From contig NZ_AUMH01000012.1 in the NCBI RefSeq assembly GCF_000430585.1, positions 62,001-126,000 on the forward strand: a stretch of DNA of 64,000 nt, read 5' to 3'. Positions 63,296-64,000 of the stretch are shown here, one piece after another. A program made the position numbers and the translations under genes. Below the pieces are notes generated by a model. It made no database searches and was not told the DNA's origin. It was given only the letters and a program-made list of their open reading frames with translations. The first letter of the stretch is position 1, and every line of letters starts with the position of its first letter. This DNA is from Alicyclobacillus herbarius DSM 13609. Its GTDB lineage: Bacteria > Bacillota > Bacilli > Alicyclobacillales > Alicyclobacillaceae.

Positions 63296-64000
63296 ATGTG
63301 GTTTTGGATTCTCTTCTTCATTTGGATGTTCATCCCCGTTTGGCGGCAGTACTTGATTAATATGAAGCGCATTCGTACTATCCGCTGTCTGGAGCGGCGT
63401 CGTAAGACGCGCGTGATTACGCTGATTCACCGGCAGGAGACCATTAGCTTCTTCGGTATCCCCCTCCGCAACTACATCTCTATCGAGGACTCCGAGCAGG
63501 TACTCCGTGCGATCCGGTTAACTCCCGATTCAATGCCAATTGACCTCATCCTTCACACACCGGGCGGGTTAGTTCTAGCATCGGAACAAATCGCTTATGC
63601 GCTCAGCCGCCATCCCACCAAAGTAACAGTATTCGTGCCGCACTACGCCATGTCAGGCGGAACCATGATTGCACTGGCGGCGGACGAGATCGTGATCGAC
63701 GAAAACGCTGTACTCGGCCCGGTCGATCCGCAACTTGGCCAGTATCCGGCCGCCTCGCTCGTTGAGGTAGCGATACAAAAGCCTCTGGAGGAAATCAAAG
63801 ACGAGACCCTTGTGCTCATCGACATGGCGCGTAAGGCCTTGCGTCAAGTCGAGTCGTTCCTGAGAGGCCTGCTTGAGGAGAAGTTGGACGCAGAGCGCGC
63901 CAGGGAGGTGGCTCACGCACTGTCCTCCGGATTGTGGACGCACGATTACCCGATAACTGTCGACAAGCTCCGTAGTCTCGGCCTGCCCGTGCAGGTAAAC
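63296..64000 (+). CDS. Membrane-anchored SDH/SppA-like serine protease (partial, 3' end outside window)
   Basis: 235 codons are seen with no stop. An N-terminal helix (MWFWILFFIWMFIPVW) is followed by a ClpP-fold serine protease region of the SDH/ClpP-related class: ISFFGIPLRNYISIEDSE, LILHTPGGLVLASEQIAYAL, VPHYAMSGGTMIALAADEIV with the likely nucleophile Ser in MSGGT, and LGPVDPQLGQYP. ATG at 63296 is in frame with GGGAG upstream. Such proteins may degrade membrane peptides or regulate stress. Confidence 0.75.
   Translation, partial: MWFWILFFIWMFIPVWRQYLINMKRIRTIRCLERRRKTRVITLIHRQETISFFGIPLRNYISIEDSEQVLRAIRLTPDSMPIDLILHTPGGLVLASEQIAYALSRHPTKVTVFVPHYAMSGGTMIALAADEIVIDENAVLGPVDPQLGQYPAASLVEVAIQKPLEEIKDETLVLIDMARKALRQVESFLRGLLEEKLDAERAREVAHALSSGLWTHDYPITVDKLRSLGLPVQVN

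Overview
The window reads as a chromosomal segment of an endospore-forming Bacillota with fairly high GC, most like Alicyclobacillus or a close relative. This is judged from gene content and protein style, not from a database search. Supporting genes are the sporulation trio prkA-yhbH-spoVR, a CotS-like coat kinase, a Bacillus-type methionine salvage cluster with a RuBisCO-like enolase, a GlnR/TnrA-type box and PhoP boxes, and frequent GTG/TTG starts behind strong AGGAGG ribosome sites. No rRNA, tRNA, CRISPR array or intact mobile element was seen.

Layout. 1-6.8 kb: rnhA, queG, a CotS-like kinase, an isocitrate/isopropylmalate-type dehydrogenase, an amidase-domain protein, trmL and a HAD phosphatase. 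6.8-11.7 kb: the pyruvate dehydrogenase operon pdhA-pdhB-pdhC-lpdA (minus strand). 11.9-17.5 kb: an esterase, then prkA-yhbH-spoVR. 17.6-22.5 kb: membrane proteins, an ABC-2 exporter and an acyltransferase. 22.8-25.5 kb: a two-subunit 2-oxoacid:ferredoxin oxidoreductase, so the cell has both NAD-linked and ferredoxin-linked oxoacid oxidation. 25.6-28.9 kb: methionine salvage, mtnW-mtnX-mtnB divergent from mtnD. 29-34.3 kb: a LacI-regulated sugar ABC importer without its own ATPase, ending with a CHY zinc-finger gene. 34.4-43.3 kb: cardiolipin synthase, a possible uracil-DNA-glycosylase-fold protein, an ammonium transporter behind a GlnR/TnrA box, an MFS exporter and a giant MMPL transporter.

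43.4-53.1 kb is a phosphate-starvation island: phoP-phoR, pstB-phoU, pstS-pstC-pstA and a secreted beta-propeller/phosphoesterase. Four promoters here carry TTTACA-like hexamers every 11 bp, with the -10 always starting 15 bp after the start of a hexamer register. This ties the phosphoesterase to the Pho regulon and shows that pstBphoU and pstSCA are separately controlled. 53.2-62.7 kb: ribokinase, aldo/keto reductase, DinB-like enzyme, class B PBP, L,D-transpeptidase, cation efflux, GlcD-type oxidase, a small possibly spore-related protein and a GNAT.

The last 1.3 kb is less orderly: a 43-codon acidic peptide ORF abuts a truncated methyltransferase, then comes the start of a membrane-anchored serine protease that runs off the window. 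Nothing here is a clear new defence or mobile system. The strongest new observations are regulatory (PhoP-promoter geometry, the GlnR/TnrA box, two hairpins that follow binding-protein genes) plus several unusual proteins.
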